Shown: positions 46,047 to 58,667, counted from the stretch's first letter. The stretch: 64,000 nucleotides of DNA from Azolla caroliniana (GCA_043228905.1 JBHGNT010000012.1:19840001-19904000), one strand, 5' to 3'. The notes: generated from the letters alone by a model not told the origin. Translations and numbers: made by a program.

Positions 46047-46186
46047 TAGATGGAGATCACAATCGGCAACGGTTCGATTCGGTTTTTGACAGTTGAAACC
46101 AAACCAAACCGTTTAAACCGTTAAGCCACGGTTTCACGGTTCAGTTTGGTTCAAACCGAACCGTTGCCGATTGTTAGATGGAGATC
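46047..46186. mobile_element. 116-bp foldback MITE-like element with 12-bp flanking repeats
   Basis: The segment 46059-46174 starts with ACAATCGGCAACGGTTCG and ends with its exact reverse complement (CGAACCGTTGCCGATTGT), an 18-bp perfect terminal inverted repeat. The interior is rich in AAACCG/CGGTTT and extends the foldback. TAGATGGAGATC flanks both sides (46047-46058 and 46175-46186) and looks like a target-site duplication. It has no coding capacity. The superfamily cannot be assigned; a 12-bp duplication is longer than usual for hAT (8) or Mutator (9-11). Confidence 0.75.
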
Positions 46187-47780
46187 CACTCACATTGACA
46201 TTAACTAGGCTAACATATAACATATAAATTATACATCAATCAATATTGGCAACCTAATGTCTAGGTAGCTTCTGAAAGGGAGTCCTACGCACTTGGTGGC
46301 CCATATAAAAAGGACCCTCTTGTACAAACAAAGCTATAATTTGGAAACAACACGTAACATGCATTGACAATAGAAGTAAGCAATCCATTAATTTGAGCCA
46401 TCATGAAACTATATATGTGTGTATGTGACACTAAAAAACAATCTACATTCATAAACATATTATTCTTTCATAAAAGTATACACATAAACATATTTTGTTT
46501 AAACATGTGTGCATATCCCTATTTCATATTGATAAGTGTCTATTATTGTGAAAAATGTACAAGGTATACCACATTATTTCTAAACTAGAAATAATGTGAA
46601 TCTAGCTTTTAGATGCATACTATGGTGATATATTGTGTAAAATATATCTAACTTCCATTTGTTAAAGGCACAATATGGAAGCATCACTTTTATATTACCA
46701 CAAGAAATTAGATAATAAACCAATTTTGTATACACAACGATGTTATAGCTATAAAGATTGTGCTTTGTAATCTTACAGTTATGGGTTTCAGACTATAAAC
46801 GACGGGCCTAATATTAACTTCCTCATAAAAGATATTCATGACTTTTTAGTCAGAGATCATGTATATGAACAGTTTGCTCACACTTTTCTCCTGAAAAAAT
46901 ATGTTTACGAATTAACTTTGCACAACCCGAAGTTTGAAAATGATGGCATTGCATTAAAAAGATGAGTATAAATGACAAACACTAAGGTTTCTTCCCTTTT
47001 CTGTTGAGCATAAACAAGATGATTATGTTAGAGAATAAATGGTACATATTGGTGGCATGATTTAAAGGGATCAGCTCACTCACTTTAGGTTGTATTCATG
47101 GGTGGCAAGCTTTGGAATTTAAATTGACATTTCAACTGCCGACTTTGTGCCAAACCTTTCCTGTTCTAAACAAAATGGTACAATATCGAAAGGCACTTTC
47201 AGTTATTTGGCTGTATTTTTTTGTCTTCATAAATTCTTCGTCAATGTGGACAACCAACTAAAGCTACATCCCGTACATTTATATAATCCCTATAGTTTTT
47301 ACATGAAAAATATCTATATGAAAATGTATCAGGTTCTAAAATGTTGGAGAATGATCTAAAATCAACGTTTAGGTAGTATTATCGTACCCACAAACCTAGG
47401 AGAAAATATTCTAGCCAAGAGACAGCAAATGCACTATGTAAATTTTGGAGAAAGGGAAGACGTTAGATTAGAGGGCTTGAGCCATGAGGATCATCAACCT
47501 GAGAGACTGAGAAGAGAGAGATAACTAAATGTAACTTATGATTAATTATTGATCTATTCGTTCCATCGCGCACGACAATGAGAATTCTCTTATAGACATT
47601 TTTTCAACCAATTCCCCTTAATTCGTAAGGTTCACTTATGTAATATGATCTTGGATACAATAATGTGCTCATTGCCAACCAAGTTAGTATTTTAGAGGTG
47701 TGTTGATAGTAATGGTAACTCTTATAGCATTTATGTACATATTGTAAAAACCTATACAGCCATATGGCAAGATGATGTGC
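46187..47780. other. Gene-poor stretch
   Basis: AT-rich; only short, unsupported open frames (60-70 codons); no repeats of note. The 5' end of the LINE copy that follows may extend into its last few hundred bases. Confidence 0.4.
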
Positions 47781-49300
47781 TATGGCTCATTCTCTTTCAT
47801 ATATGCTTCCGTCATTACTACTGAGCATAGATTTGAATGATTTAAGAAAGTCAGTCTTGCGCAAGGAACAAATATTGAAGTTAGCAAGCCCAAACATAAT
47901 GGAGAAGGAAATACATGTATTGTTCAATCTTGCATTGCAACATGGCCTGTTCCAAGATTGGAGCACAATCTTGATCAAAACATAAAGGATATAAAAATAT
48001 AAACAACTATGACAACCGATTTTTATTCTTTTATGGCAAAAGTTTTTTGGGATGTGTAATGGAAACAACATGGGTTGAAGAGAACCAAAGGGCATATGGA
48101 CAAGAAAGTTTTGGAAAATATCATTTCACAAATCAATCATTATCTCACTCTTTGTGTTCTAAGGGAAGAAAGTTGTTGGAAAGATTAATGGCTATAGTGT
48201 TGCTTTTTAGACTTTAATAAAACATTTCATAAGGTGCCTCTCAAGCATATTTAGAAATCTATGGAAGAGGTACAAACTGAATACACACTTGTAGTTTCTC
48301 ACATCCATAAGAAGGTGATATGTCATGTACATACATAGAAGATAGAATTCTAGAATCTTTCACTAGAACACGTTGGTGTTACGCAAGAACCTCCACTCCC
48401 ACCCAAATTCTTTAGGTTGCATAGATAAATTTGACAAAAGTTGGTAAGTTTGTACAACAAGATAGTATTGAAGAGATTTCTGTTAGAAATGTTTTCATCA
48501 TGCTTGTGTCACTACACATATAGTATGGTGCTCTTACCAAATGGCAAATACTTTTAGAATATATACAAAAGGATGCGAGTCTCATTTTCGTTCATAGTAA
48601 GTTGAGTACGATCAATATCTCTAAAATAAATGTAATGCTTAGAAAGGCATTCCATAAGGATAAACTATAGATTATGTATAATAAGGAGCCACCTGAGATT
48701 GTAAAAGCTTCAAATACCTTCGCCACCACCAAAGCATAGATGGAACAAATGTGCTACTCACCAATTGGATGTTCTCTCTCTCTCTCTCTCTCTCTCATTA
48801 CGAATGGGACGCTATTCACCAATTGGTAATGAGATAAGGTTGGTCTCAATATAAGGCAAGAATGCCTATTGATCATAACCAACCTTATCTCATTACCAAT
48901 ATGAGTAGTAATAAAGCCCTCACACTACATCACACTAGATCTCACAACTTACAAGCTAGGTATTGAAGTTGAATCATGGTATCAAAATGTAACAAATTTG
49001 AAGGCATATACAACATGCAATGAAGGCATGGTAGAGGATAAATGTCACTTGCTCTTCGCATGCTCGGCATATAGCGCAGTTCGTTCAAGATATGATAAAA
49101 TATTAAGACTTAAGTGCCATACTTAAGACACCACCTAGAAGGTTGAGCTCATATGTGTATGCTTGAGACATTGTGTTTCAATGTACGAATACCCCTTTTT
49201 AGGAAGGAGACACATATCAAGAACACAGTTACACATGTATACTCTAGTCCCATAGGTAAAAACTAACCTCTTTATGGATGATAAATTTTTTTCTAATTTC
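47781..49300 (+). mobile_element. Degenerate LINE copy 1 (reverse transcriptase to 3' end)
   Basis: Read in shifting frames on the plus strand: IHVLFNLALQHGLFQDWST (47.9 kb), then SFGKYHFTNQ, CCFLDFNKTFHKVPLKHI (about 48200, compare the FVDFKKAFDxVPR motif of LINE reverse transcriptases), GVTQEPPLPPKFF (about 48370, compare GVKQGCPLSP), and a C-terminal KLGIEVESW...VEDKCHLLFACSAYSAVRSRYD block (48940-49110). Stops (TAA, TAG) and frameshifts are many. A CT microsatellite (48771-48796) and a 23-bp inverted repeat interrupt it. It shares its 3' part with an inverted copy at 55665-56147. Confidence 0.65.
48822..48900. repeat. Perfect 23-bp inverted repeat
   Basis: ATTGGTAATGAGATAAGGTTGGT (48822-48844) and its exact reverse complement (48878-48900) are separated by 33 bp. 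The right arm belongs to the LINE sequence (it is matched in LINE copy 2); the left arm is an inverted duplicate. Confidence 0.9.
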
Positions 49301-52300
49301 TAATTTCTAATTTTTCTTTGTGCAACACATCACAGAGTGAGTGAAAAAATGAAACACGTCTCTAGTGAATGCATCCCAACCAACCAAGTCATCTTCTCTC
49401 TTCGACACCACAGTTAATCGACTCAACTTTTACTTCAATTTTGATTCCTAACTTCTCAAAGGGACCAACTTAAACACATTGGTGACAATGTATTGTAAAA
49501 CTTATTAGCTATAAAGGAAGAGAATCAATGCTAGCCTAGAACTTTATTTTGAAAAGGAAAGCAAATACAAATCGACATGAATGTGAAATTTTATTATTTC
49601 ACAGTCATATAAGGATAGATCCTACACCTCAATCCTTTGGTGTAAGCATGGATCACCATCAATGGAACATGATGCCTAATAAGGACAAGAGAAAATATGG
49701 ATGGAGAGCATTTATAAAAGACTTACATATATAAACCTGTAATGTTTGAATAACGTGCCAAAGAAACAAATTATACTAGATGTGCCTTGTATGAATTTAT
49801 CTCTACCTATGTGTGTGTGTGTTGCATTTAATGTGCATTGCTAATTGCACATAAGTCCTATATATTGGCATAGGTACATCAAATGGCTTAATTTCTTACA
49901 ATTTTCTGCTAAATATTATTACAAGATAGTTTTATATATGTTTTCTAGAATTTGTAGACATTAATCCTATACTGGTTCAATTTGTCATTATATTTCGTAA
50001 ATATCTTAGTCATTTCATTTATATATTGATAGCTAGGTTGTTCCTTTCATTATACAATGTAGGTAGAAAAGGGTGTGAATAATCTTTGTAAGGTTCACTA
50101 GAAGTATGACTTGTATATAAAGATTAAGTTTTCTTGATCTTCACATTTGAGCTAAATTTTATAATAAGGTAGCTTATTAGGCGATCAATATAACAACGTT
50201 CTTATGAAATTTATTCTTATGCTTGTCATTTTGTTCTTAACATTAAGCTCACTACGTTTATTTGTTTGGTTTTGACTTCATGTCGGAGTTTGCAAAGGTT
50301 CACGTGTTGAGTATGTATTCTCAAAGTACGTTTGTGCACATGACAAGCGGATTCATTTGAATATAAATTAAGGAGGTTTCTCGAACCTTAATAAATCCTT
50401 GTTTGCAAAAAATAGCTAGTTATGTGAACCTATTCAAAAGATTTATCATGTATATCCTAAAATTTGATGGTCACACTATCTACATGTCATGGATCTTGTG
50501 TGAAGAATTAGTTGCAAACAAATTTTATGTTTGCCTTTGTTGTATAATCATTCCTTGTGTAGTTTGTGATCAAGGCAAGTGTAAATACCTAAATCCACAA
50601 TGATCTAATGTCGATGTAGACGTCACATGCCATTGCGATGCTATGCCTACATGTAAACAATATTATTTTGCACGATCGTGGTTTAGTTTCTTTGAGAATT
50701 AAGAATGAACTTTACAAGCTATGAATAAAATCTATTTCTGGATTTCAAAGGTGAATATTTTCAAATAGATCAACAATAAGATATGGATGTTTATAGGTCT
50801 TTCTTCTATAAGCCACAATTCAAAATAATAACCCCAAAAAACTTTGGCATACAAACATGGAAAACAAAAGTTATGTCTAAATTAAATTTGTCCTTTTGGA
50901 AGTGGTTGGGCACTTATTTGAATATGAGGATAGCCATGATGATGGCACATAATGAGTTTCTATGATTGACCAGAAATACTCTTTGATGTCATTATAGGCG
51001 TGGGTAGGACGACATCTAGGTCAAGCTTATATGCAAGGTTGTGGTCGGGGAAGGACCAAAAGATTCATGACTACGGTCAGGTGATAGATACATCCAAATG
51101 AAGAACAGGTACAATTATCATAATGGGTCACAACTTAAAGAAAAAACCAAGTGTTGTAAAAGTTTATGTAAGTGAGGCCTACCAAGAGGTAATGCAAGGA
51201 CGAAGGCAACAAAAACATGATAGCAAATGTCACGAAATGCATACTTACAGAAGGTGGGAGGTTTACATGCGACAAACAAACACACCCACAAAATACCAGA
51301 TATGAAAAGACAAGTTTTCGATGGCAAGATACAAATACACATAAAAGGACTTGGCGTGTACGCAAATGAAAAGGCGATAATGGTCAAGGCTTTTTTGGTG
51401 TGAAGAGAAGATTTTGTGTAAAAGTGTGGTATGCAAAGATCGGTTTGGTTTGGGTGTCACTATTATCTACTCAAGATTCAATCATGTGTTTGCTTCATAC
51501 GTAGAGATAGAGATGTGTATGCCCCACTACATGCACACATTGTCATTTCAATGTTGCTTTACAAAGAAAAGTTTCCGTATTGATTTTCTTCTCAATGAGT
51601 TCTTGTGATTTCATTGGCTTGAATTTTTGTTTTAGAATTGCATGTTATGGGAGATGGAAAACAAAAAAGTTTAAACTCTACGCAATCATTATTATTCATA
51701 CAACACACAGAGACAAGCAAAAAAAAGTTGATGTCATATTTTGTCGGTGACAAAACCACATTATTTGTCAGAATGGTTGGCTCTAGGCTAATAACAAGTG
51801 ATAAAAAGAAATGAAAAGAATGGTCGTCCATGTTGCGTGTTTTTCCTCTCTTTTTCTTTGTGTTTGTGACCTCATGGTCGGTAGGTACGCCTTCATCATT
51901 TCATTTATTTGTTTCCATGTAAAACTTACTACTCTTCATCCACATACATTTCTTCTCGTTGATTTTTTTAAACGTAGTTTGGACATATAATGCTAGTTTA
52001 GATTAATTAGTGCTATAATTATTATCTCTCTTGTATGATTACTTGAATTACACATCAAGCGATTGGACACTCTTGTCCGATGCATAATGCATTTGTGATA
52101 GGGCTCCAACAACCACACCTTGAAAATAAAACCCAATCCATGAAGACAAACATTGATTTTGTTTGTTCCAATCACCCGGTTGTAAATATAATCTTTTATA
52201 CGTATATCATGAGAAGCTATAAGTTTAAAATGGGAAGAAAAGCAATTAGCTCAACAGTTTATGAACCTAAAAGTAGAAAAGTAAGGAATAATTTCAGGCT

Positions 52301-55300
52301 AAACTTTAAATAAACTTATACTCCAAACCATTCCAATAAAAGTTTATTATTAGAATAACGGAGTAGACTCTAGATCATTACAGCTTGTTGTACGCAATCT
52401 ATAAAAGGATAAGATACAAGAATCAAACAATGTTAGTGTGCTAGTCAAAATACATACATCGATAGTTTTAAAAAATGACAAGTTGAGATAAAAAAGAATA
52501 AAGTGGAATCAAGTTCATAGAATCATCGATATGATGTATGATCATACTATATACGAAAAGGAAGGTCAAAGTGCGTTGTAATCTAAAACTTTCGAAGATA
52601 ATTGTATATTTCATACCAAACTTTGATTCTATTGGTTTCAGTGGGCCAGGGCATAGTATGAACCATACGTACCATACGTGCATTTTTGCATTCGAGAATG
52701 TTACAATCATTTGAGTATGGTAAACACCTGCGAAGTATAGTAAATACCATACTTTTGTATTCATTATTTATTATAAGGTAAATTTTTTTAAGGTAAAAAG
52801 TGTAAAGAAAAACATAAGACTGTTTTGATAACATACGCATTCATTTGCATTCGTAAGAAAAAAAAAGTTTGCTAATGCATTCAAGTATATTACGTACTAT
52901 GGGCAAGAGTGTTCTTTTACAAAACCATGTTTCATGTAAATAGCTTCAATGAAAGACGACAAACTTGGTTGAGAAGAGCCTAGGATTTTCTACTGTGAAG
53001 AATAAAAAAACTCCTATTTTATCTCTATTTAAACGACAGTTCCAATGAAAATGGATTCTAGTTCTATGTGAACTAGTTGTGCTGGCAAATCTTATGAAAT
53101 TGTTTCAAGTACAACGACCCATTAAATAAATGTCAAACAAGAATGCCATTTTGTAAAGCTCCCAAATCTTGTAAAAGGAACTATCAATGACTTTTAACAA
53201 TATTTCTACTTGAACATTTAACCAAATCTGCAATATTTCATCGTTTGCCATGTTCATAAAAGTTTAAACAATAGTCTATTTCTTTTTACTCCAAACGCCG
53301 ACAACAACCTCCATGATCAAATTCCATCAATATAGTATTCAAATTGTCTTATTTTGATATATTAGATTGATATTTATCATGCCAACCTTAACCATTTGTA
53401 GCTTTTGCCAACCCAAAGTTGCATCCAAACACACGAAGTGAAGCCATTGCCCCTTTGGCACATATTGTTACATATGCATTTCACTTTGTTGAAATTCTAA
53501 ACTTCAAATTTATAAACATGGTGGTGTACTAGTGAGGTTTGGACTTTCTAGTATCGATTAAGGTGGTGGAGTATATGTGTATAAATTGGTTTAAAGTTGC
53601 ATTCATTAGAAAAAAGAATATATGTATAACTTTAGTTCGACATCATGCACACTAAAACATTTCTATTAAAGATCGCTTTATTATATTGATAGATAAATTG
53701 GTCAAAGAACCAAGGGTTTAGGGTAATTGTTAATAAAAACTGACTAAACAATCATTATATAAGCATATAGCACATTTGTGTGCAACATACATAAATAATA
53801 ATAATTCAAGTAGGACATCTAAATCCAAATTGAGAAGCTAAATTTGGCATTCGGAATTATTCAAGAATGGTGGTGGAACTCTTCTTGGATCATTACATCC
53901 ATATAAAGAGACTATGATGGTACAATAAGGATTGCATAAGCTCATCACAAAGTGCCTTTCAAAAGGGTTTCATCTTTCACTTGCTTATGGATTTGATCCT
54001 TTATCTACCCTACCTCTCCATATATTACAAAAATTGTATTTCTCTTATAATATCTAATTATTTCTCGGCATACCTGCATTTGATGAGTACGTGTTCTTAA
54101 GTTAGGATGTGAGTTTTTTTTCGTGAAAGTGAGCTTTTAACCCAAGTTCATCCATTTTTGACAGTGTTATTTTCATCGTCGTGACCTATTTATGACCTAA
54201 CCCATCTCCAATTCATAACACCATATGATATATTTGATACATCCACAATCATCTAATTGCATATGCCCTTCCATCCCATAATCAACCACGTCATTCTCAA
54301 TCATACCTTGCAAAACTTCATCCACATCCCAACGTTTTTTGCTCACATGCATAATCTTGAACCCACCAAACTCAAGTTTTTGTCGCCATATCATGTGCCA
54401 TATGCTATATCATGCTAAAAATTGGTTGTCCCTATATTGTTGTCTCACTAGCACCACGTGACATTACATTGTCCCATATATTCCTTAATAGTACCTTGAG
54501 GCAATGGTATCGTTTTCAACCTTTACAATGTGGAAAGCTACTTTAAACAATACTATGACCCATATATTTCCCTTATACAAATGACATAATGTAGGCCTAA
54601 GGGTTGTGACAATTATAAATCAATGCTACCATAATTAGAACTAAGGTTAGTTATGTATCGTGAGTTAGGGCGTGACACCCGATAGACTGGTCGTGAATTT
54701 ATGTATAGAAGGATTATTAATAAAGAGTTAGCTTTTAGAACGTTAAAGAGAACTACCTTAATGTTGTTTGACATTAATACATTATTGGTAATGTCAATGA
54801 ATGGTCAATATACAAGATTTAAGGTGTCATGGATGATCATCTCCCCAAAAGAGCACATTTTCAAAAGCTCGTGTGCGATTTGAATAAGCTTGCAATCAAG
54901 CGTGAGAATCTCGCCATCATGTTTCTTTTTATCCTTTCTTTAGTTTCTTCTTGTAAACATGTCTTACACATTTGTTAGCTCATTAACTTAAAAAAAGACC
55001 ATGCTATCGACTCCTCTTTATATTGTGCACCAACGTGTTAATTTCGATAAGTTGCCCTTTTTTTAATCTATACTAGGCTATAAATTGCACAAGGGCATCT
55101 CTCTTATTTTATAGGTAAACGTGTCTTGTTTCTTATACACAATATCTCCCTTACATATAACCTTCGTTTAATGTACTTTGAAAACATGCCACGCATATGC
55201 ATCTCTTTTCCAAATGACATGGAATAATGATAATCATGTGACATCCATCGATTACACTACAAATATGCTAATATATGCATTTTTTAACCATTAAAAATAC

Positions 55301-55664
55301 ATATATAATGTACAAACCACATGTATTACACATGACAGAACACATGTTGTTTGGTGCCATCTAAACCATATAGACAAGTATACATATTTTTATGATTTTA
55401 AACTAACCATCTTTCTATAGCTTCTCCTTGTACAAACGCTCACGCATCATTTGTGATAGTGACAAACACGTTAATTATGGAAGATGGAAGTTGTATTTGC
55501 AATATAATACGAAAACCATTTTGGATGGATACTGGATATTTTTTATACACATCAAAATAGCCATATCTATATTGTCGAAAACAATATCTCTTTGGGTAGC
55601 TCTACCTTTGTGAATTGTGTAGTTGTCCAAGTGATTAGGGGAGGCATAACTAAGGGGCTTTTAA
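49301..55664. other. Gene-poor stretch of about 6.4 kb
   Basis: AT-rich DNA between two inverted LINE copies. Open frames are short (60-98 codons) and lack recognisable motifs or codon bias. I see no LTR pairs, RNA genes or tandem arrays. Old repeat debris is likely. Confidence 0.45.
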
Positions 55665-56147
55665 TTGCACGACAAGAATTTAGAAAAAATTTATCGTCCA
55701 TAAAGAGGCCAATTTTTTGACCTATCAAACTAGAGTATACACGTGTTCTTGATACATGTCCCCTTCCTAAAAGGTGTATTCATACATTGAAACACAAAGT
55801 CTTTATGTGTGAATACGACATACACAAATGAGCTCAACCTTTTGGGTGGTGTCTTAAGTATGGCACTCAAGTTATCACTCCCTCTTAATATGTCATCATA
55901 TCTTGAACAAATTGCATTCTATGCTAAGCATGTGAAGAGCAAGTGAAGTTCATCCTCCACCACGCCTTCATAACATACTTTACATGCCTTCAAATTCATT
56001 ACATTTTGATGCCATGATGCAACTTCGATACCTAACTTGTGAGATCGAGTGCGAAGTAATGTGACGGCTCTACGAGCATTACTACTCATATTGGTAATGA
56101 GATTAGGTTGGATACAATCAATAGGCATTATTGCCTTGTATTAAGAC
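55665..56147 (-). mobile_element. LINE copy 2 (3' part), interrupted by copia LTR
   Basis: On the minus strand the block LRTRSHKLGIEVASW...CKVCYEGVVEDELHLLFTC is followed by sequence similar to the 3' end of LINE copy 1 (CTTAAGACACCACC..AAGGTTGAGCTCAT..GTGTATG, then CTCTTTATGGA(T/C)GATAAATTTTTT). Similarity is cut at 56147, where a copia LTR begins. The rest of this LINE's 5' part is not in the window. Confidence 0.65.
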
Positions 56148-56598
56148 TGTAAAGAATCGGGTATGATTCTTGTGTAGCGGACGAGATGTGTGTTATGTGT
56201 ATGTGTGAGAGGAATTAGAGGAGAGATGAGAGAACACAAGATAGGTAGAAAAAGGAATACTCACGAAGAAGGTGTATATTTCACAAGTACAATAAGCATT
56301 ACAAAATGTAGCATAATAAGGAGTCACAGCCGACTTAGTATGAAGTATGAGGAGAGTGCTTTATATAGAGTCACCCTCTCTCTTCATTAACTTAGAACAA
56401 CCAGTCTCTCTCTTGGGGAATATGAAGACTCATAGTCATGGGGAATATGTAACTCATTAGTTATGTGTCATAGAATATGATTCTATGAAACATAGTTAAT
56501 GTGTAGAGAGTAGTGGTGTGACTCTTGACATATGAGTAATCATAGATTCTCAAAAGGTGTGTTCACACGTTGTGCTATGTTGAGCTTGATTCTCAACA
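56148..56598 (-). repeat. 3' LTR of a copia element (minus)
   Basis: 451 bp, on the minus strand TGTTGAGAATCAAGC...GATTCTTTACA. CTTGAGGGGGTG just inside (56599-56610) is the polypurine tract. TATATAAA near 56352 (minus) is a TATA box. The matching 5' LTR is not in the window. Confidence 0.75.
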
Positions 56599-56611
56599 CA
56601 CCCCCTCAAGC

Positions 56612-57685
56612 TCAACTTGGGTTGGTTCCTTTCGATTGATGTCTGCTTCGGTTGGTATCCGGTTCGGACGATCTCCAGTGTCCGCTTCGGCTCGTACCCG
56701 GTTCGGACAGTATCCCGTTCTCGCTTGTACTCCCCCTCAAGCTTGGCAAGTCAGGGATCGTCAATCCAAGGTCTGACATGAATTGCCGAAGCTTGTCGGC
56801 TCCTAAGGCTTTGGTGAAGATGTCAGTCGTCTGAAGATTCGTGTTCATGTGTTGAAGGTCGACATCTCCGGCATGTACGCGCTCTCGAATGAAGTGATAG
56901 TGCATTTCGATGTGTTTTGTGCGCTCGTGGAACACCGGGTTCCGAGCCAGATATATACTGCTCATATTGTTGCAGTAAATGGGAGTCAGATCCTTGATGG
57001 GGACGCCCAGATCCTTCAAAATCCTCTTGAGCCATACGGCTTCACATGCGGCTACGGTTGCACCCCTGTATTCGGCCTCCGTACTCGAAAGTGCGACGGT
57101 AGGCTACTTCTTACTACTCCAAGATATTGCTCCGCTACTGAGCGAGAAGACAAATCCAGAGGTCAATCGTCGATCAGCTTTGTAGCCTGCCCAGTCCGCG
57201 TCTGTGTACCCTTCGAGTCGTATTGGTGTGGCCGATGCATAGAGAACGTTGTAATCCATTGTGTCGCTCATGTATCGTAATACTTGCTTAGCGCAATCCA
57301 AGTGAATGTCACGTGGTTTTTGCATGAATTGGTTGAGGAGTCCGACTAGATAGCTAAGGTCGGGTCGAGTGATCGTGAGATAGATGAGGCTCCCGATCAG
57401 TTGACGATATTGGGTCGGCTCGCACTCGTCTGTGCCGAAGTCAACATCTAGTTGAGGTTTCGATCGAGAGGCGTAGCGACCGATTTGCACTCAGTCATCT
57501 GGGAACTTGTATAACAAGTTGAGAATGTAGTGCCGTTGAGAGATCATAATGTCGGCTGGAATCTGAATTACTTCGATGCCAAGGAAGTAATGGAGCTCCT
57601 TCATGTCCGTCATCTCAAATTTTCCGGAGAGGAGAGACTTGACCTTGTTGATGTCGACTAGACTTTTGTTGGGAGACAGGTCCCT
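56612..57685 (-). pseudogene. pol: Copia pol 3' fragment (RT end, RNase H)
   Basis: Minus-strand fragments in shifting frames. The end of copia reverse transcriptase is KSLLSGKFEMTDMKELHYFLGIEV (57530-57660). The RNase H region follows: PTQYRQLIGSLIYLTITRPDLSYLVGLLNQFM, LEGYTDADWAGYKADRRLTSGFVF, then YCNNMSSIYLARNPVFHERTKHIEMHYHFIRE and TTDIFTKAL. A stop and at least two frameshifts separate them. Everything upstream (gag, PR, INT, most of RT) is missing, replaced at about 57685 by a minisatellite-bearing segment. Confidence 0.75.
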
Positions 57686-58158
57686 CCGGATGGAAAGGGA
57701 GAAGAACAGTGCCGATGAAGAGGAGTACCCGGCTACGGAGAGCCGGATGGTGCAGACCCGGTGAGAACCGGATGAGGAGTACCCGGCTACGGAGAGCCGG
57801 ATGGTACAGACCCGGTGAGAACCGGATGAGGAGTACCCGGCTACGGAGAGCCGGATGGTACAGACCCGGTGAGAACCGGATGAGGAGTACCCGGCTACGG
57901 AGGACCGGATGGTGCAGACCCGGTGAGAACCGGATGAGGAGTACCCGGCTACGGAGAGCCGGGTGGTGAAGACCCGGTGAGGAGTGCTCTCTGGATGAAG
58001 AGACATATTCGTAAATATGTCTCTGAGAGTCCATCGAGGTTATATTTGTAAATAGCCGAAAAGTCATATTAGTATAAATATGACTTAGGGCAAACCCTTT
58101 TTTGTGTGTGGTTGTCATTGTTGTTGGTGCAAGGAGAGAGAGAGAGCGTGTAACTATG

Positions 58159-58195
<37 letters not shown>

Positions 58196-58206
58196 GTCGT
58201 TGCCTC
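57686..58206. other. LTR-like segment with minisatellite, of uncertain identity
   Basis: This segment starts abruptly after the copia fragment. It carries the 54-bp minisatellite, then ATATTCGTAAATATGTCTC (partly self-complementary), a plus-strand TATA-like AGTATAAATATGAC near 58070, and a GA microsatellite (58136-58196). Base composition (CCGG-rich) resembles the copia pol at 60.9-63.8 kb, so it may be part of that element's 5' LTR, but ends and a second copy are lacking. Confidence 0.35.
57720..57980. repeat. 54-bp minisatellite (about 4.8 units)
   Basis: Units GAGGAGTACCCGGCTACGGA..CCGGTGAGAACCGGAT start at 57720, 57774, 57828, 57882 and 57936. They differ by only a few bases (GTGCAG/GTACAG, GAGAGCC/GAGGACC). 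Since 54 is a multiple of three, every frame stays open, which creates long artefactual ORFs. Confidence 0.9.
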
Positions 58207-58667
58207 TGTTGTAACCGCTGTCAGGAATAGTACTAAGCAGAGATGGAATTAGTACTAAAGAAGAGCAATACTATTAGTACTAATAGGACGGGACTGTGTA
58301 AGACTCCCGAGAGAGAGAGAGAAAGAGAGAAGCGAAAGGAGAGATAGCGAGGATGAGAGAGAGAGAGAGAGATGATGATGACAGCCAATATCTTATGTGA
58401 AGGATAAGTACAAAATGGCTAAAAGGCTTAAGACTGGCGTTGAACCAATTTGGTTCAACATAATGCCTAGTGCCCTCTTTTATAGTGTTCTCAGGAATAA
58501 TCCTGAAGCTTCTAGAATGTTCCAGAGAGATCTGGAATATACATCAATTTTCTATGATAAAACATAAATGAAAATAATATCCTACGTATTACAATTCATA
58601 GTCTAATGGTAAGATCTCGACCCATGTAGCATAAGGTCATGGGTTCGAGTCTTGCCATATCATGACA
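58207..58667 (-). repeat. 3' LTR of chromovirus
   Basis: 461 bp, on the minus strand TGTCATGATATGGC...GGTTACAACA. A TATAAAAG box lies near 58480 (minus), followed by CT-rich leader-like sequence. The first 70 bases contain an antisense tRNA-like module. Confidence 0.65.
58592..58660 (+). other. tRNA-like module antisense to chromovirus LTR
   Basis: TAGTCTAATGG at 58599-58609 matches an A box, and GGTTCGAGTCT at 58642-58652 matches a B box. Start-to-start spacing is 43 nt, as in tRNA genes and as in the TR-GAG LTRs. The acceptor ends do not pair well, so a functional tRNA is unlikely. Confidence 0.6.

Noticed and set aside
47782-47985. Independent small gene
   Set aside because: Its sequence (IHVLFNLALQHGLFQDWST) fits the N-terminal part of the LINE reverse transcriptase that continues downstream.
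54197-54394. 65-codon minus-strand frame with several Cys and Trp
   Set aside because: No recognisable family, no neighbouring exons; length expected by chance in this stretch.
57615-58118. Repetitive proteins on both strands
   Set aside because: Produced by the 54-bp minisatellite, whose length is divisible by three.
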